A stretch of DNA of 64,000 nt. Origin: Trogon surrucura. Lineage: Eukaryota > Chordata > Aves > Trogoniformes > Trogonidae. Below are positions 31,001 through 44,200 of the stretch, piece by piece. A program made the position numbers and the translations under genes. The stretch spans positions 53,986,635 through 54,050,634 of the forward strand of contig CM036619.1 in NCBI GenBank assembly GCA_020746105.1, in the 5' to 3' direction. Under the pieces are notes generated by a model. The model was not told the DNA's origin. It did no database searches and saw only the letters and a program-made list of their open reading frames with translations. The stretch's first letter is position 1. Each line of letters begins with the position of its first letter.

Positions 31001-34000
31001 GAAAACCATACAGAGAAAAGGAGCATTGGGTAGCTGAGCCCAGAAGCAGTTTTAGGAGACAAGCAACAAAATCATTCCTAGTGAGGACAGGAACAGTACT
31101 GACTGTGTGAAGCATAATCAGACTGAGACAAAAGAAACCACAAAGGAAAATTCAGATCAAATAATGTGTCAGTTCTGCTGATTTGCTTCATTGAGAAGTT
31201 TACTTAATGTTTCATGGGGAAATCAAGAGTTTGCATTTATTCCACTCCTCTGTGGTCAGTTTTAACAATGTAACCCCAGAACTCTGACAGCCTTTTTAAA
31301 GAAAAAGTAGAAAACTTCCAGGAGATTAGAAGTTTTACTATCCATACAGCTGGCACAATCCACTCAGATGCGTATTCAACTAACATGTACAAAAAATAAA
31401 GCAACACCACAAAGTTAAATTTTTATTGTCTTCTGTACTCCCCTGCTTTTTCTACCTAGAAAATATGTGTATAGATCAAACCTCTTCTCTCTGACGAGCA
31501 TTGTCCTTTGTGTGGTGCCCCTGGGACAGAGGATGGAGACAGGGAAAGCTGAAGGCAAATATTTGCGGGAAGGGGGGTGTTATCAACCAAAGGGTGCCAG
31601 CAGATGAGGAGAAAGAGAGATGGATGGAAGAACAGCCTGTGGAGCTCATAGTTTGGCACTGCAAGAGTCAACATCCATGATCAGCAGTGTTGCACAAATT
31701 CTGGGGAGGGACCAGGTAAGCACAGGCACATGGGCTGTGGCCAGGGCAGGTGGGTTGGGAACCAGCTGCAAACTCCTGCAATTGGTGACAGAAGGTGACA
31801 GAGTTACTTGGCAGGGATGACACTGCCCTGTTTCTAATCTTCTTTCACTTTGCCTCTTGAATTCTTTTAAGCCATTTGTCATCCTTACTCATGTAGATTC
31901 ATTCTTACCCTGGAAGTGACCCTACAGATTCCAGTTCAGATGTTAACTCTACAGATACAAATGTGCCACACAGAGAATTTAAAGGTAAAATTGCAACCTG
32001 AAAGTAATATGCAGGGTAAATCTTTGCTACACAAGATAGTTTCTTGCATATAGGTTTTGTTGTCAAAGGCTGTGTTGCAACATCATCACATGACTAAGAC
32101 CAGGGCTTTGGGCTGGTTAGGACTGTTTTGCTATCCTGCATGGGCTTCAAGAGGCAGAGAGACCCTATACTGCCAGTAAGGTCCTACAGAGACAGTTGTA
32201 TATAAGTACTGAGTAAACTAGCAGGTCTTGGGAGAGGACAAATGCTACCATCAGTGAAGAAAATGCTAAAGGTGGCTGAGGACATCGATGGTAAGTAGAT
32301 CCAGTGCAGGTAGATGCAGGTAGAAATCTTCCCATATTCACAAAATATATGACCAAGTCCAGAAAACAGTAATACTGAGGGGACGCCCAGATCTGAATCA
32401 GGCACTGCCTGTCAGCACTCCCGCACAGAGGACTTGACACAGTGGGGCTGCAACGGAACAACTCCTCCTCCGTCCTCGGTGGCTGACTGAATATTCGGCC
32501 AAAGGGGCTCTGGTCACTCCGTGCTCCCTTCCACATTCCAGACAAGAACAAGGACTCAGCCTCGAGAGCTGTGAAGTTACGTAGGTAGCTACCACTGCCC
32601 TTCAGAGAAGGGAAACAAGCTAAAAAGCCACATAGGAGCTGAGATTAAAACTGAAGAGTTTCTGGCTGGGTGCCCTCTGGAGGTCATAGCACTCTTTCTG
32701 ATTAGAGAGAAAAATATTCGATTTACATAGGAATATTTTTGGCAACAAGAGGGAAAAGACCCACTATATGATGGATATGGTTTTGATTACACTTTGAAAG
32801 CTTGCCTGAGCGAAACAGTAGCAGCAAAATAGCTTGCTCTTTAAGCTATCCCCCTCCAAATTTAAAATAAGGCTTTTCTGCTTAGTCAATATTAAAATGA
32901 CATTTCACTACAAGTTCAGTCATCTCCCAGAGCTGCTCCCTCTTTACTAAGAAAACTTCTGACTTGCGCATTAAAACAATGGTGGGTGAAAAAAATTTTG
33001 ATCAATCACTCCTGGATCATCTCCTCCTGTTTATGCAGATGTTAACCCAGTATCTTTTCCTTTTCTCATTACCAACATCACTTTAACAGCAGACTTGCAT
33101 TTAATGTTACAGGATCCCTTTATGATGAATGATGAATGTGAACAGAAAGAAGTTGGTTTTGCATGTAATTACTGCACAGCACTATTGCTGCAGCAAGCAC
33201 TCTGTGTTAAAACGTGCAGCAAAAGCCATATAGCTAAAATTATTTGCAGATCTCCATTTTAAACTCTGACTTCATGTTCTTGAGACATCCCATTTGTGGT
33301 CTGAGTCCAAAGGAGAAAGATTTCTCCTCCTTTTGTCTAAAAATTATTTCTGTCTCAGACTGGAAGTTCTCTGACTGCTGTTCTTTAATCTACGGCCATT
33401 GTGGATGACAGGCTGGAACAGAAATGCAGAATACCATTTACTTTGGAGCAGATCTCTGAACATTAGAAAAGGGCTGGCAAACTGGGGATCCAGATATTGG
33501 ACCTGGACTGTTCCCATTTGGTCAGGATATGAGCAAAGAGTTTTCTCTTTTTATTTGCATACTCATACTGGGGTTTGGATTTCTTAGTCACTCTCTTATA
33601 CAGGCACCATGAGAAACATGTCCCTTACCAAATCACTCTGACTCACTATGTCTCTTCACTTCAAGATCTGATCTATTGTGTATTTTACCAATCTCACTGG
33701 ACTCCTATTTCATGGCATAGCCAAAATCTCCTCTTTGATTCTAAGTCATGACCATGATAATAGTCCAATTGCAAGATTCGTCAAACTGGATCTCCTGATA
33801 AAAATGACATAATCTTATTTGCATTTCCAAACCAGAGAAAATAATGTACGTGGTAAATATTAATGTTGCTGCACGCACTTTATAGCAAAGGCCAAGGTAC
33901 TGAACACAGAATTTGCTTCTCTTTCCACAGACATCTAGTTTAACGACAGAGTACCAAGGTAATCTTTAATGCACCCAGCATTCCTGGGCAAAGCTTCTTT

Positions 34001-35718
34001 AACGTATTACATTGTTGTTCTACAAAACTAGCATTCTGAAGATAGGAAAACACTTCTTCCACCACCTTTATTCAAGTTTTCCAACAAAATCCTGTTGGTG
34101 GTGGGCAGCTAATTATCTTCTTAAGCAGACTAGAGTTCTTTAATAAAACCAAAGATTTTCATATAAAACTGGAAATGAAAACAACCACATCAAATCTAGT
34201 ACTTGAGAACCACAGTTGATAAAACAGGGCTCTGTATCTTGTGAGTGCCACTTTGATCTGAGAATGCTCTGCAGCCATTATATCAGGACACACTAAATCA
34301 GAAGTCCTTCTGTGTGCAGCCTGAGGTCTCCCTAGTTGCTGCCTCACAGGGCCCGCTGTATTGTCCTCACAGTGTCAGAACTACCTTCCCTTCCATAGTC
34401 AGATGAGGCACAGTGGCCATAAGCTTCACCTTGCACCCCAAAGGCTGCTGCCTTGAATACTAGGAAAGACCCGAGTACAGAAGAGGGAATTCAAGGGAAC
34501 TAAGGTCTCGAATCTGCTGCAATGCCATGGGACTGGACTCACCTCACAAACTGAACTACTGACAAGGTTGCTTTCACTGGTGGAGCTAAGTGTGCTGGGT
34601 GGAGGGGACCCACATCTCAAATGGGATGTTTCTGGATTTGTTGCTTTGGCTGCTCCGGTAGAACTTCCTACATCATCACTGCATGCAAAGCATCCCACTA
34701 GGGAAGGTAAAACCCTTCACACTCACCAAGCCAAACACCCGAGGTAGGTCTGTAGAGCTGAGCCATGCCTATAAGACCTGTTATTCTTTTTCCTCTCCCT
34801 ACTGCCATGCCACTGTGCTTTGCCCTTCTCACAGAGGAGGAACGACTGAGAAGACCACTACTTCTGTGTGACAGATGAAGGGGAAGCTCTGTCTAGGCAA
34901 GTTTCCCCCAGACTTGATCACTCCACCAGTAGGGACCTACCCTTCTTCAACCAGGTGACATGCGAGGTGGTCCCATGTGGCTGTCAGGGCTCTAGCCGAG
35001 CCACAGACTTCTCCCTAGTTCTGCAGAGCAGGGGTGGCACACTGCTTGTAAGGTTTTGTCTTGCATGCAAAAGGCATGGTGTTATTCCGCAACATTTTCA
35101 GCCCCCATTCCCTAAACACCTTCCCCAGAAACACCCAACCTTGCTGCCTACCCCCAGGAAAACTGTCCCTGCTCAGAAGCTCTGATACCAAAACCCTCCC
35201 CAAAGACCGCAACTGCAGAGATGACCTCTACCTGCACATAGTGCAAATCTACAGGGCCCTTTAAAGGTTTAAGTGAAAGCTGCCTTGGCTTTGCCTTGCA
35301 AAGGAGACGACTGATGCACTACAGCAGCTTGGCTGCTCAGTCCCACTCCTCAAAAGTGCCATTGGAAGGAATGTGTGGATGTGGAGACCTTGCGAGCCTT
35401 TATGTTTGAGAATGTGATAAATTAATAGGCATAAACATATAAAGAAGAGGCCTCCCCCAAACAGCGAACTAATTTATTTTAACACGTAGTTATGTATCCT
35501 AATCCTGTCCTGACTTTACTCTGCTGTTGCTGAGACAAGGAAAAAACCCAAAACCTCAAACTCAAATCATTAAGCCAGGCCTAAACATCAACCCTACTTT
35601 TTTCAAAACAATTGTACAAAAGACAAGTAGGGAAAGCATGCAATGTTTGTCAGCATAAACTGAAGTAAGCGCAAAGAGAACTGTGAAGAAAATACATTGC
35701 ACTTGCAATGGTTTGGGC

Positions 35719-35744
35719 CACATCCTGATTTCACATCCTGATTT
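35719..35744. repeat. Perfect 13-bp tandem duplication
   Basis: The unit CACATCCTGATTT occurs twice in immediate succession with no mismatch. It is probably a recent replication-slippage event. Confidence 0.9.
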
Positions 35745-38199
35745 AATTCAGCACAAGTCTGAAACAATGCCACTAAATCCACTTTGCACTTACCCCAGGT
35801 AACTGAGCAAACGAAGACCTGGAATGAAATTAAACTTGATGTTAAATTAACAGTTAAGCTTAGTAGCACTGTTGAAAGTACAACCCCAAAAGCTGTTCTC
35901 CCCGTTCCTTCATGTCACGTGGCAGTTTAAAGATATCCAGACACTGAAACTATTGCAGAGTTGGGCAGTTCCTTAGTTACAGGAACAGTTTCCACAGGCA
36001 TCAAAGGTTTGTGCTTTGAATCTGTGTGGGTTACTCATTTAGTAGCAGACTGAATTTAAGCAGTTGGTTTTGCTCTAGAGAGCAATGTGAGGCCCTTGGA
36101 TGTTTCAGGTTACATTGCTCCATGCAGCGAGTAAGTACAGCCTTGAGGTTTTCTCCAAAAACGTTGCTCAGCTTCCCACTGCCTGGCAAAACTGAAATAA
36201 ACTAATTGCTTTATGGATCTTCTGTCCATGCTGCAATGCCTGTATGTTTTCCTGACTTCCAGAGTCTACAAAAAAGGTTTCCGAGAGAAAGAAAAAAACA
36301 ACGAACTGACTGTTAAATCCTTCCTTTTGGAGAGGAAAGGTTGGTGGTGTGCCCTTAAGCTTACTATGGTTATGACTTTAGCTGAAAGGCAGTCACTCAG
36401 TCTTCATTCTAGTCATGTTTTCAAAAGGGTCAGGAACCATCTAGGAATAAGTGTTTCTTTTTCAGGAACAAGAACCTAAAAGTCTACAAATAGTTATTTA
36501 GATGTGTTTATTCTCTAACAAACTGAGATATTTTCATGAATGCTTCAAGGACCATTTTACTTTTTTAAGGTTTCATTCCGAAATTATAACACTGGGGGAC
36601 ACATAACTAAACCCTTCCAGTATCATTAACTCCAACACCATGTAAACACAGACGAAAAGCTCCAACATCAAGTGATACCAGACAACTGAGGACACTATAA
36701 GCACTACTGATTTCTGCAAAATCTGCTTTCTAACCCTGCATGTTAGAAAAGTTCATGATTTGATGTCCTCAGACCCACCCTAGCATTACTGTATAGGTAT
36801 GTCCCTGACTGCAGCAAAGCCCTGAAGTCTCAAAGCAGGAATCTCCAACCAGGCTCTTCTTCCAGTATGTTCACCTGGACAACTGGTCAGCTCTGAACAT
36901 CCCTAAGCTATACATAGTGTTTGCAAAAGTCAAAACAAGACTTTTCTTTCCCTCTGTATGTTTAGCACTTATCTTCTCATATTAGCTTAGTGGTTAGAGT
37001 ATTTACAGCTGCCATGGAAGATCTTTTTTCAGGTCCTTAAACTGGACTTTAGCCCAGAGGTCTGTGACACAGATCTGTGCAAGACAGGCTGTTAGGTAAG
37101 TGTCTATTATGTAAGCCATTTAAATAACTTTATATAGCTTTGTATAAATAACTACATATCCATTAAAGCAAAGATAGGAGCTGCACTCAGTGACAACGCA
37201 GCTGAGTGAGAGAGGAAGTAATTCTCTCTCTCTGACTTGATAAATATTTAGTTAGAAGAGACTGGAAGAGATCTCTTACAGAGCACGAAGGAATTTGGGA
37301 GCTGGAACATTCTCTTGGGACGTGTGTCACTTCATGACTAAGCAGCATATGCTTTTTCTAGCTAATGACTGGCATTACCTTTGAATGACTCGCCAGATTT
37401 AAAGATCACAGCTTTAAAAAAAAAAAGTTTCCACAGCATGGTGGGGAAAGAGCTCCAGGAGAGGATGATGACAGAGAGAGAAAGATTGCAACCTTAAGCC
37501 TTAAGGAGGACTTGAATGGTCCTCGTGATATTGGAAATCACAGCTGTTCCAGCTCACCCTCCTGTTTACACTGCCAGGTCGATATAGTGGTTTGGAAAAA
37601 CAGCAACCCTTCCAACAGAGGTTTTAAATGCAAAGGCAAGACAGCAAGACAAGCTACCTACTTACAGGTGGAGTGACCCAATAGTTTGAATTGAAACTGA
37701 AAAAATATATAGTAGACTGAAGGAACATGTGTCTCAACAGCCACCAAGACAAACATGTGGAACAATCTTTAACAGAGTGTTAACTAAGTGGTGGGAAGAC
37801 AGTGTTTAGCCCTCTGAAAACACACCAGTTTCTAACAACCACCTTATTTTTCCTTTCCTATCTCCTGCCATGTTGGATATAAACTCCTGAAACAGTGAAT
37901 TATTCCTCTGGAAAATATCTACATCAGTTTTGCCCAATTTTAGTTCTTCTAAATCATGGCCTTTTCAGTCTGATCTCTAGGTCACAGATCAAGGAGAAAA
38001 TGACCTGCCTCACAAAGGCATGTTTGACCCAGACCTCTGGATCACTGATTTTTATCAAATGACCTGTGGGTGAGAGCTGATCACAAGCTATCCAAAGTGG
38101 TACCAAGCACAATGTAAACAGCTTTGTCTAAACCAACAGATGCACATACAAATAAACATGAAAGGCAGGTGGGGATAACAAATGGTTTAGACATTTTTT

Positions 38200-38221
38200 T
38201 TGTTGTTGTTGTTGTTGTTGT
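38200..38221. repeat. (TTG)n microsatellite
   Basis: Seven uninterrupted TGT/TTG units follow a run of eight T. This is a potentially polymorphic simple repeat. Confidence 0.9.
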
Positions 38222-41200
38222 AAAGGAGTAAACCATTCCAGCAACATTACCAAAAAAGTGTGTCCCACCAGGACGAGATCTGACATGACTCAGCATTCCC
38301 TACGCTGCCCCTCCATGTAGGACAGCCAGGCAGGAGCTGGTGTACACGCTGTCTGATTTCCCACTTGCTATGAATGAAGGGACAGGACATAGAGTGCAAG
38401 CATATCACTGTACGTATTTTTTCCTTAAAGGAAATTCAGTCCAAGCTTTCCTTGGACAGAGGCAGTGTTAGGGATTAAGCCAGGGCTGACTGCCCAGTCA
38501 AACAAATGCCATTTACAGAGCTAGACTTTGCACTTCAGTGAATACAGGGATGACCAACACTAAGAACTCAGGTCACTGGTCCCAAAATATTTTTAAAATT
38601 TCAAAATCACATTCTCACTGTATAACTAGATCTAACCGGAACCTTCCTTATTCAATCTACTGTTTTGAAAGCAAATGATACTGGCAGCAAAGAAGAAACA
38701 CTGCAGATCCAGGTTGCAATTACTTTAGCAGGGCAGTCCGCCTCAGGATCCTAATATATGGCTGAATTACGACAATTTGCAGGATGCTGCAGGAACACGG
38801 CATGTGGCTGATTTTAGCTTATCAAAAGGGACAGAATGATTTAACTTAAACCTTTTTCCTGGAGGTTCATGCTAACACATTTTACCTTAGGTTTCCTATA
38901 GCTGTGTAGTATATACACAGCAGCGGTTACTGCAACACAGTTGACATACAGTAACTCTGAGCAAAGAAATTGAAATGTGCTGTCTAACCAGATCTCCAAA
39001 CTTGCAGTCTCTTACATAGAATACTTCTCAGAAAAGATAATGTAATTTTTTTTCCCTTTTTTATCCTTTCCTCTGAACCTTTTTACACTTTTTTGCTAAA
39101 TGCTGAAATAAAAGTTCATGAAGGAAGTACTCATCTGTTGCAACTTGGTGTATGATCATTATAGCCTTATCGTAATGCTTTAGCATTGAGTTTAGATGTC
39201 TGTGTCTGTGAAGGCATTCTGCTAATTACAGAAAAAGAGGGTGATTCATAACAAACCTGAACTTTGTCAGCTAATTCACTATCTTAGTAGCAGATACTGA
39301 AAAAGCTCCTTTATAATTAAGCTCCAGAAGTATCTCGGAACTATCACTGAGAGGTGAAGCAAGGAAAGACTACAACAAATGTCAAGGTCTCCCTGCAGTT
39401 AGAAAAAATGCAAGAACCTAATCCTTCTGCTTCAAAGGATAAAAATTGCGAGCAATAGTTTCACTGATACCGCTAAACTCATGATAAAATACTATCAGAA
39501 TGGGAATGTTCTCAGTGCTCATTATGCAGGACACATATGTCGCCTCTTAGGCACTAAGTAAGAACGTATGGTGCCTAAATGAAGTCACTGTAACATTAAC
39601 TTCTGGATCCAAGCCCTCCATTAGCATCTTCATTTTCCAGTCTTAAATAGGAATCATGACTTGCCCACAAACACACAGAAAATGAGGACTCACAAAGAAC
39701 CACAGTGTCACATTGTTCCCATTCCACCAATGCAGCCAGACTAGAAGTGCCCAAAAGCTGCCATGGAAGGCAACAGCCATTTCTGCAAATTTTTCTCTTC
39801 TGAAAAAGCAAGATTATTCACAGGATTAAGAGCTGCAGGATCAAAGATTGGTACAACTTTTCAGTGAAATCTAAGGCTAAGCCCCCAGGCCCGGGACAAG
39901 AGCTAACCTGCCAGAACAGTCAACTGGATCCAAAGCCAACTATCTTTAAACCCACTTTGTTACTGTTTCTAACTCTGGATTGGCATGGCTCTCACCCAAG
40001 CCCAGATTCCTTGTCTAAAGCCTTCCCCGAGCCAGCCTGGTTTCTGGCCCGGCTATCATAGAGCTTTCAACTGCAGCCTTATATATCCAAGACACCCCTT
40101 GCCCATTCAGTAATCTTCTTATATTTTCCCAGAACCCCTCCTCGATGTTGTAATTCTAGTTTGACACCTCCGGGCACTATCTCACACACAAAAACCCAAC
40201 CCAAGACATATGCTACTTGGGCTCAGCAAAGGAATTCCTCAAAGAGTTGTTTTGTTATTAAGAAGTGCTGCAGAGCTCCGAGTCCTGTAAAGCTTGTCCT
40301 TGACTCCATAGCAGTCCGAGTTTTGTCAGTGTTTTAATCCAGTCAAAGATTTTCTTGCTTCCTCTCTCTCCAAGCACCCCTGTTCACAGAGAATCCACGT
40401 CTGCCTCCTACCTGGCTCTTTGGCCAAGCAGGTTGTCCATCCATTTGTTACATGCTCCTGCTAAGAAGCAGCAGGTCTATCAGTCACGCTGGTTCCCTTC
40501 TGGAAAAAGACAAAGCAAAAGATAAAAACAATAATAATTAAAAAAAACCCCACAAACCAAACAACAAACAAGAGTCTCCCAGTTTAAGGGCCTAGTCCAG
40601 CAGTTCTGAGATCAAACCATCAAACCAAAAAATTGTCCTACCATGGCTGTTCTCTAAGACTTCTAAACATGTTCTTCTGGGAGGACAACTCGTAACTCAA
40701 AATGGATGTCCTAATGCAGTCTCCTTTTTGGAGAGTGCAAAAATTATGGTAGAAATCTGTCAGACAAATTATGATGCTGATGCACAACATGTAAATCTTT
40801 ATAAAGTATATAAAAGAAATTCTGTAAAGTATCTATAATCCTTTTCTACCCCAGTGCATATAACTCTATGTAGAGACACAGACATGTTCTAGATTAAACC
40901 CCTCTAGAGGCAAAAAGGAAATTCCAGGACATAAGGTTAGATTGCTTATAATTACGAATGAAGAAGTGCTAATTAATGAATTGATCTCACTGGACAGGCA
41001 GCTTTCAAGGGCCCTGTTTTCATGTCCATAAACCAGATTGTGTTAGAAAGCAAACTCACTGACGACATTTGCCGCAAAATCCAAGAGCTTTTTTCCTAAG
41101 ATACATTCTTGCAAAGTCTGTGCAATGCCTGATGCATGCCTCTTACTTTTCGCTAAAAATAAATCACTTGGTACCTTTAATACTTTCAGTATAGACCAAG

Positions 41201-44200
41201 AAGAGCTCAATTAAAGTTGAATAGAAATGTAAGCTTTCAGGATCTAAAGGACAAACTGAGGTTATCATTTCAGATGCTTTAAAAGATGAATGTACAATTT
41301 GACCTGGACCAAACCTCAAAGTCAGTGAAGGCCAAGTGAAGATAAAAAAAACTGAAACAGTTGCAGCAATTACCTAGCACTGATATTTCAGCAGTAGAGA
41401 GGCAGTATGTATTAGGGTAGAAGAAGCCTCCATGCCTCTGATAAATAATTCCATACTTAAAAAATCTCCCAAAAAAATAACAGCAAACTCCCAAACTGAA
41501 ATACAGTACTTTTGAATTCATTCTTCTCATGTTACAGTATAAATAACAGTAATGACTATGTTTCTTATAACACAGATGCTCTTCAAATAAATAATAGCAA
41601 GAGGGAAATAGTAATAAGGGGAGGAACAATAGAAAGAGGGGAAAAGAGAAAAAAAATTTCTTTTTCCACTAACAACTAGAGACCTACTTGCCTATATAAA
41701 CATGGGGTGGGGGGAGGCAATTTCTTTCCCAAACCTATAAAAATCACCTTAATTATCTTTATGGACCCACTTACATCTCTGCAGAATTTTAGTACCTCAA
41801 AATAGTGTATTAAAGGAGAACTACCCAAATTCCTCATGAAAGGCTAGAGAATTTTGAGGTCTCCCAAGCCTACCATTAACTGCCACAGCTAGAAGAGCTT
41901 GGAAAATACAGCTAAAGATATAAGTAATATAAGGTATCTTTTCCAAAACTCCTTTTCTGTCAGCTTACTGCCTCCCACTCCTTTCTCCTGCTGCAGTCTT
42001 TACATCTGCACTGGGTTTTTAGATGGTAATTCTACAAATGGTTAAAAATAACTTTAAGGTTAGACACTGGCAGCAGCATGGTCAAAACATCTGATTCGGT
42101 AGTTTTAGCCCAACAAAGGCTCTACCAGCGAGAGCTGCTCCGATCTCCTTGCCATGTTCAAGAGAATATTAACTAGTAAATCTGTTGGCAGATTAGTAAT
42201 GACAAAGAACTATTTCCAACTGATCATTATTTAATATGAAATGAGCTCATGATCTCAGGATGGTTCTGGCTGCAAGGTGGCATTACATCATTCGCCCTCA
42301 CTGTGAGGTTTTGGCACACTTTCGGCAGACAGCAACCGCCTTGCTAGAACTCAGATATTTAATTCATTATTAGTTGAGCTCTCCTGATACACTAAGCAGG
42401 GAAGCCACAGTTCAGACAAGAATAGGCTTTTTTTTTTTTTTGGCTAGGATATCCATATCCAACTCAGAGGTGAACCAGATACCACAATCAAAAAAATAAG
42501 TTCTAGTCTTGTCTCTGCAGCAGGATCTACATTCACTGCCACCTGCAAAACCATTCCAGTAAACCATAACTCAGCCACACTAGTAAAGGCACACCAGCAG
42601 AGAGATCACTGACTTACAACTGACAATAGGCAGTGAACTCCGAATCCCATGCACACCCATATTACCTGACTATCTAAACTAAAAACTCCCATGTTCATTT
42701 CCCAGGGCAAGTTAAATCTGCACCCACAAGCTCTCTGAGGCACACAAATACATTTCAGCCCCTGATACAATTTTCTTGGTAGTGAGGCTGCAAAACACAC
42801 AGCCCCCAACCAGGGGACTCTTGTCACTCCCTGCTCCTGTGTTAAAGACCTTGTGCACACCTCCTCTTCCCTCTGATCCTCGGGAGCTTCATAGCACTGT
42901 ATAGTTTCACCTTCAGCCTTTAGCCCTTCATTAAGACTCAAATGGCAAGTAGAGGTGTCACCCTTAACCCATGCTCTGCCTACCCAATAAGGCACTTTTT
43001 GAGTCACCCTACATAACTATTAGCACATCTGTAGGGAACATACTGAGCACCATTTCACTGCTGTAGTGTAACTAGAGCTGCCTGGCTGGCTCGACTGTCA
43101 TCCTGTCGGGTTGTACTGCCCAGGAAATACAAAGCATATAGAATAACTTTACATGAAGGCAAAGAATGCATACCAAAAGAGCACAAAGCAATCTTGTGAG
43201 TTTGGTTGTATTTGTGGCAAGGCAAACGGCATCATGTTAACAGGAGAGAAGTTTTTTCCCAATATTTGCCCAGAAGCAAGGACTGCTGTGTTCTTAAGAA
43301 TATGGGAAGACCACCACTGGTTCCCTGTGCCAAGTCTTTCAGTCTCAGATTCGGAAGTCAGGTCTCTTGATTGTTAATTCCCCTATTCTAATAACAGCTA
43401 TCCACATACTTAGGATGTATTTCAAGCATTTTGTAAATTACCAAGTGCAAGTATCTGCAAATACCAGACAAAGCCTAGAATCAGGTTGAAATCTGAAGTC
43501 TGGACACTAGCAGTTATGTTGTCTTTATGGCCAGACATAATTGTTTTCAAATTGTAACTGCTGTGATCACTGCTATTGACAAAATAGGATCACCAGCTCT
43601 ACAAGTTTTAAGAGCCATGAAAGTATGAGGTAGTAAATTGGGAGTCAAAGATAGAACTTGTTCTATCCTCAGAGCAAGTATGTGGAAATCATGACATCAC
43701 TGAATGAAGTAAGGACATCTAAAATAATCCTCCTGGGTTTTGCAAAGCAACATGAGAAGCTGAACATGGTAACTTCCTTAGAAGTTAATTTTAAAACACA
43801 TCAAAATTCTCTCCTTGGCACTCGCAAGAGAAGGGGGATTTCCTCCATTCTCAGCACCAAAGCAAGAGACAAAATCACGTATTTCTGGGACCTCCTGAAT
43901 CGCCGGCAACAGAGGCAACATAGATAATCCCTGACTTGGATATTAGAGTTTGTTTTAATGTTTCATAACCATATTCTCTTTCATCTGCTAGTCTTTACAT
44001 CGGCAGTTCTGTGCTTTGAATTTATAGGAACAGCCACTGCTTCAACTAGTTTAAGAGAGATCTGATTTCCACTATTTCTTCAAAATCAGAAATGCTTTCA
44101 ACAACATTGTTGAAGGCATTGTTCTATTATCAACAACTGAAATAAAAGCCTTGTCAAAAGTTACCCATTGTTTCAGTTTCACTGGTGATCTACTGCAATT

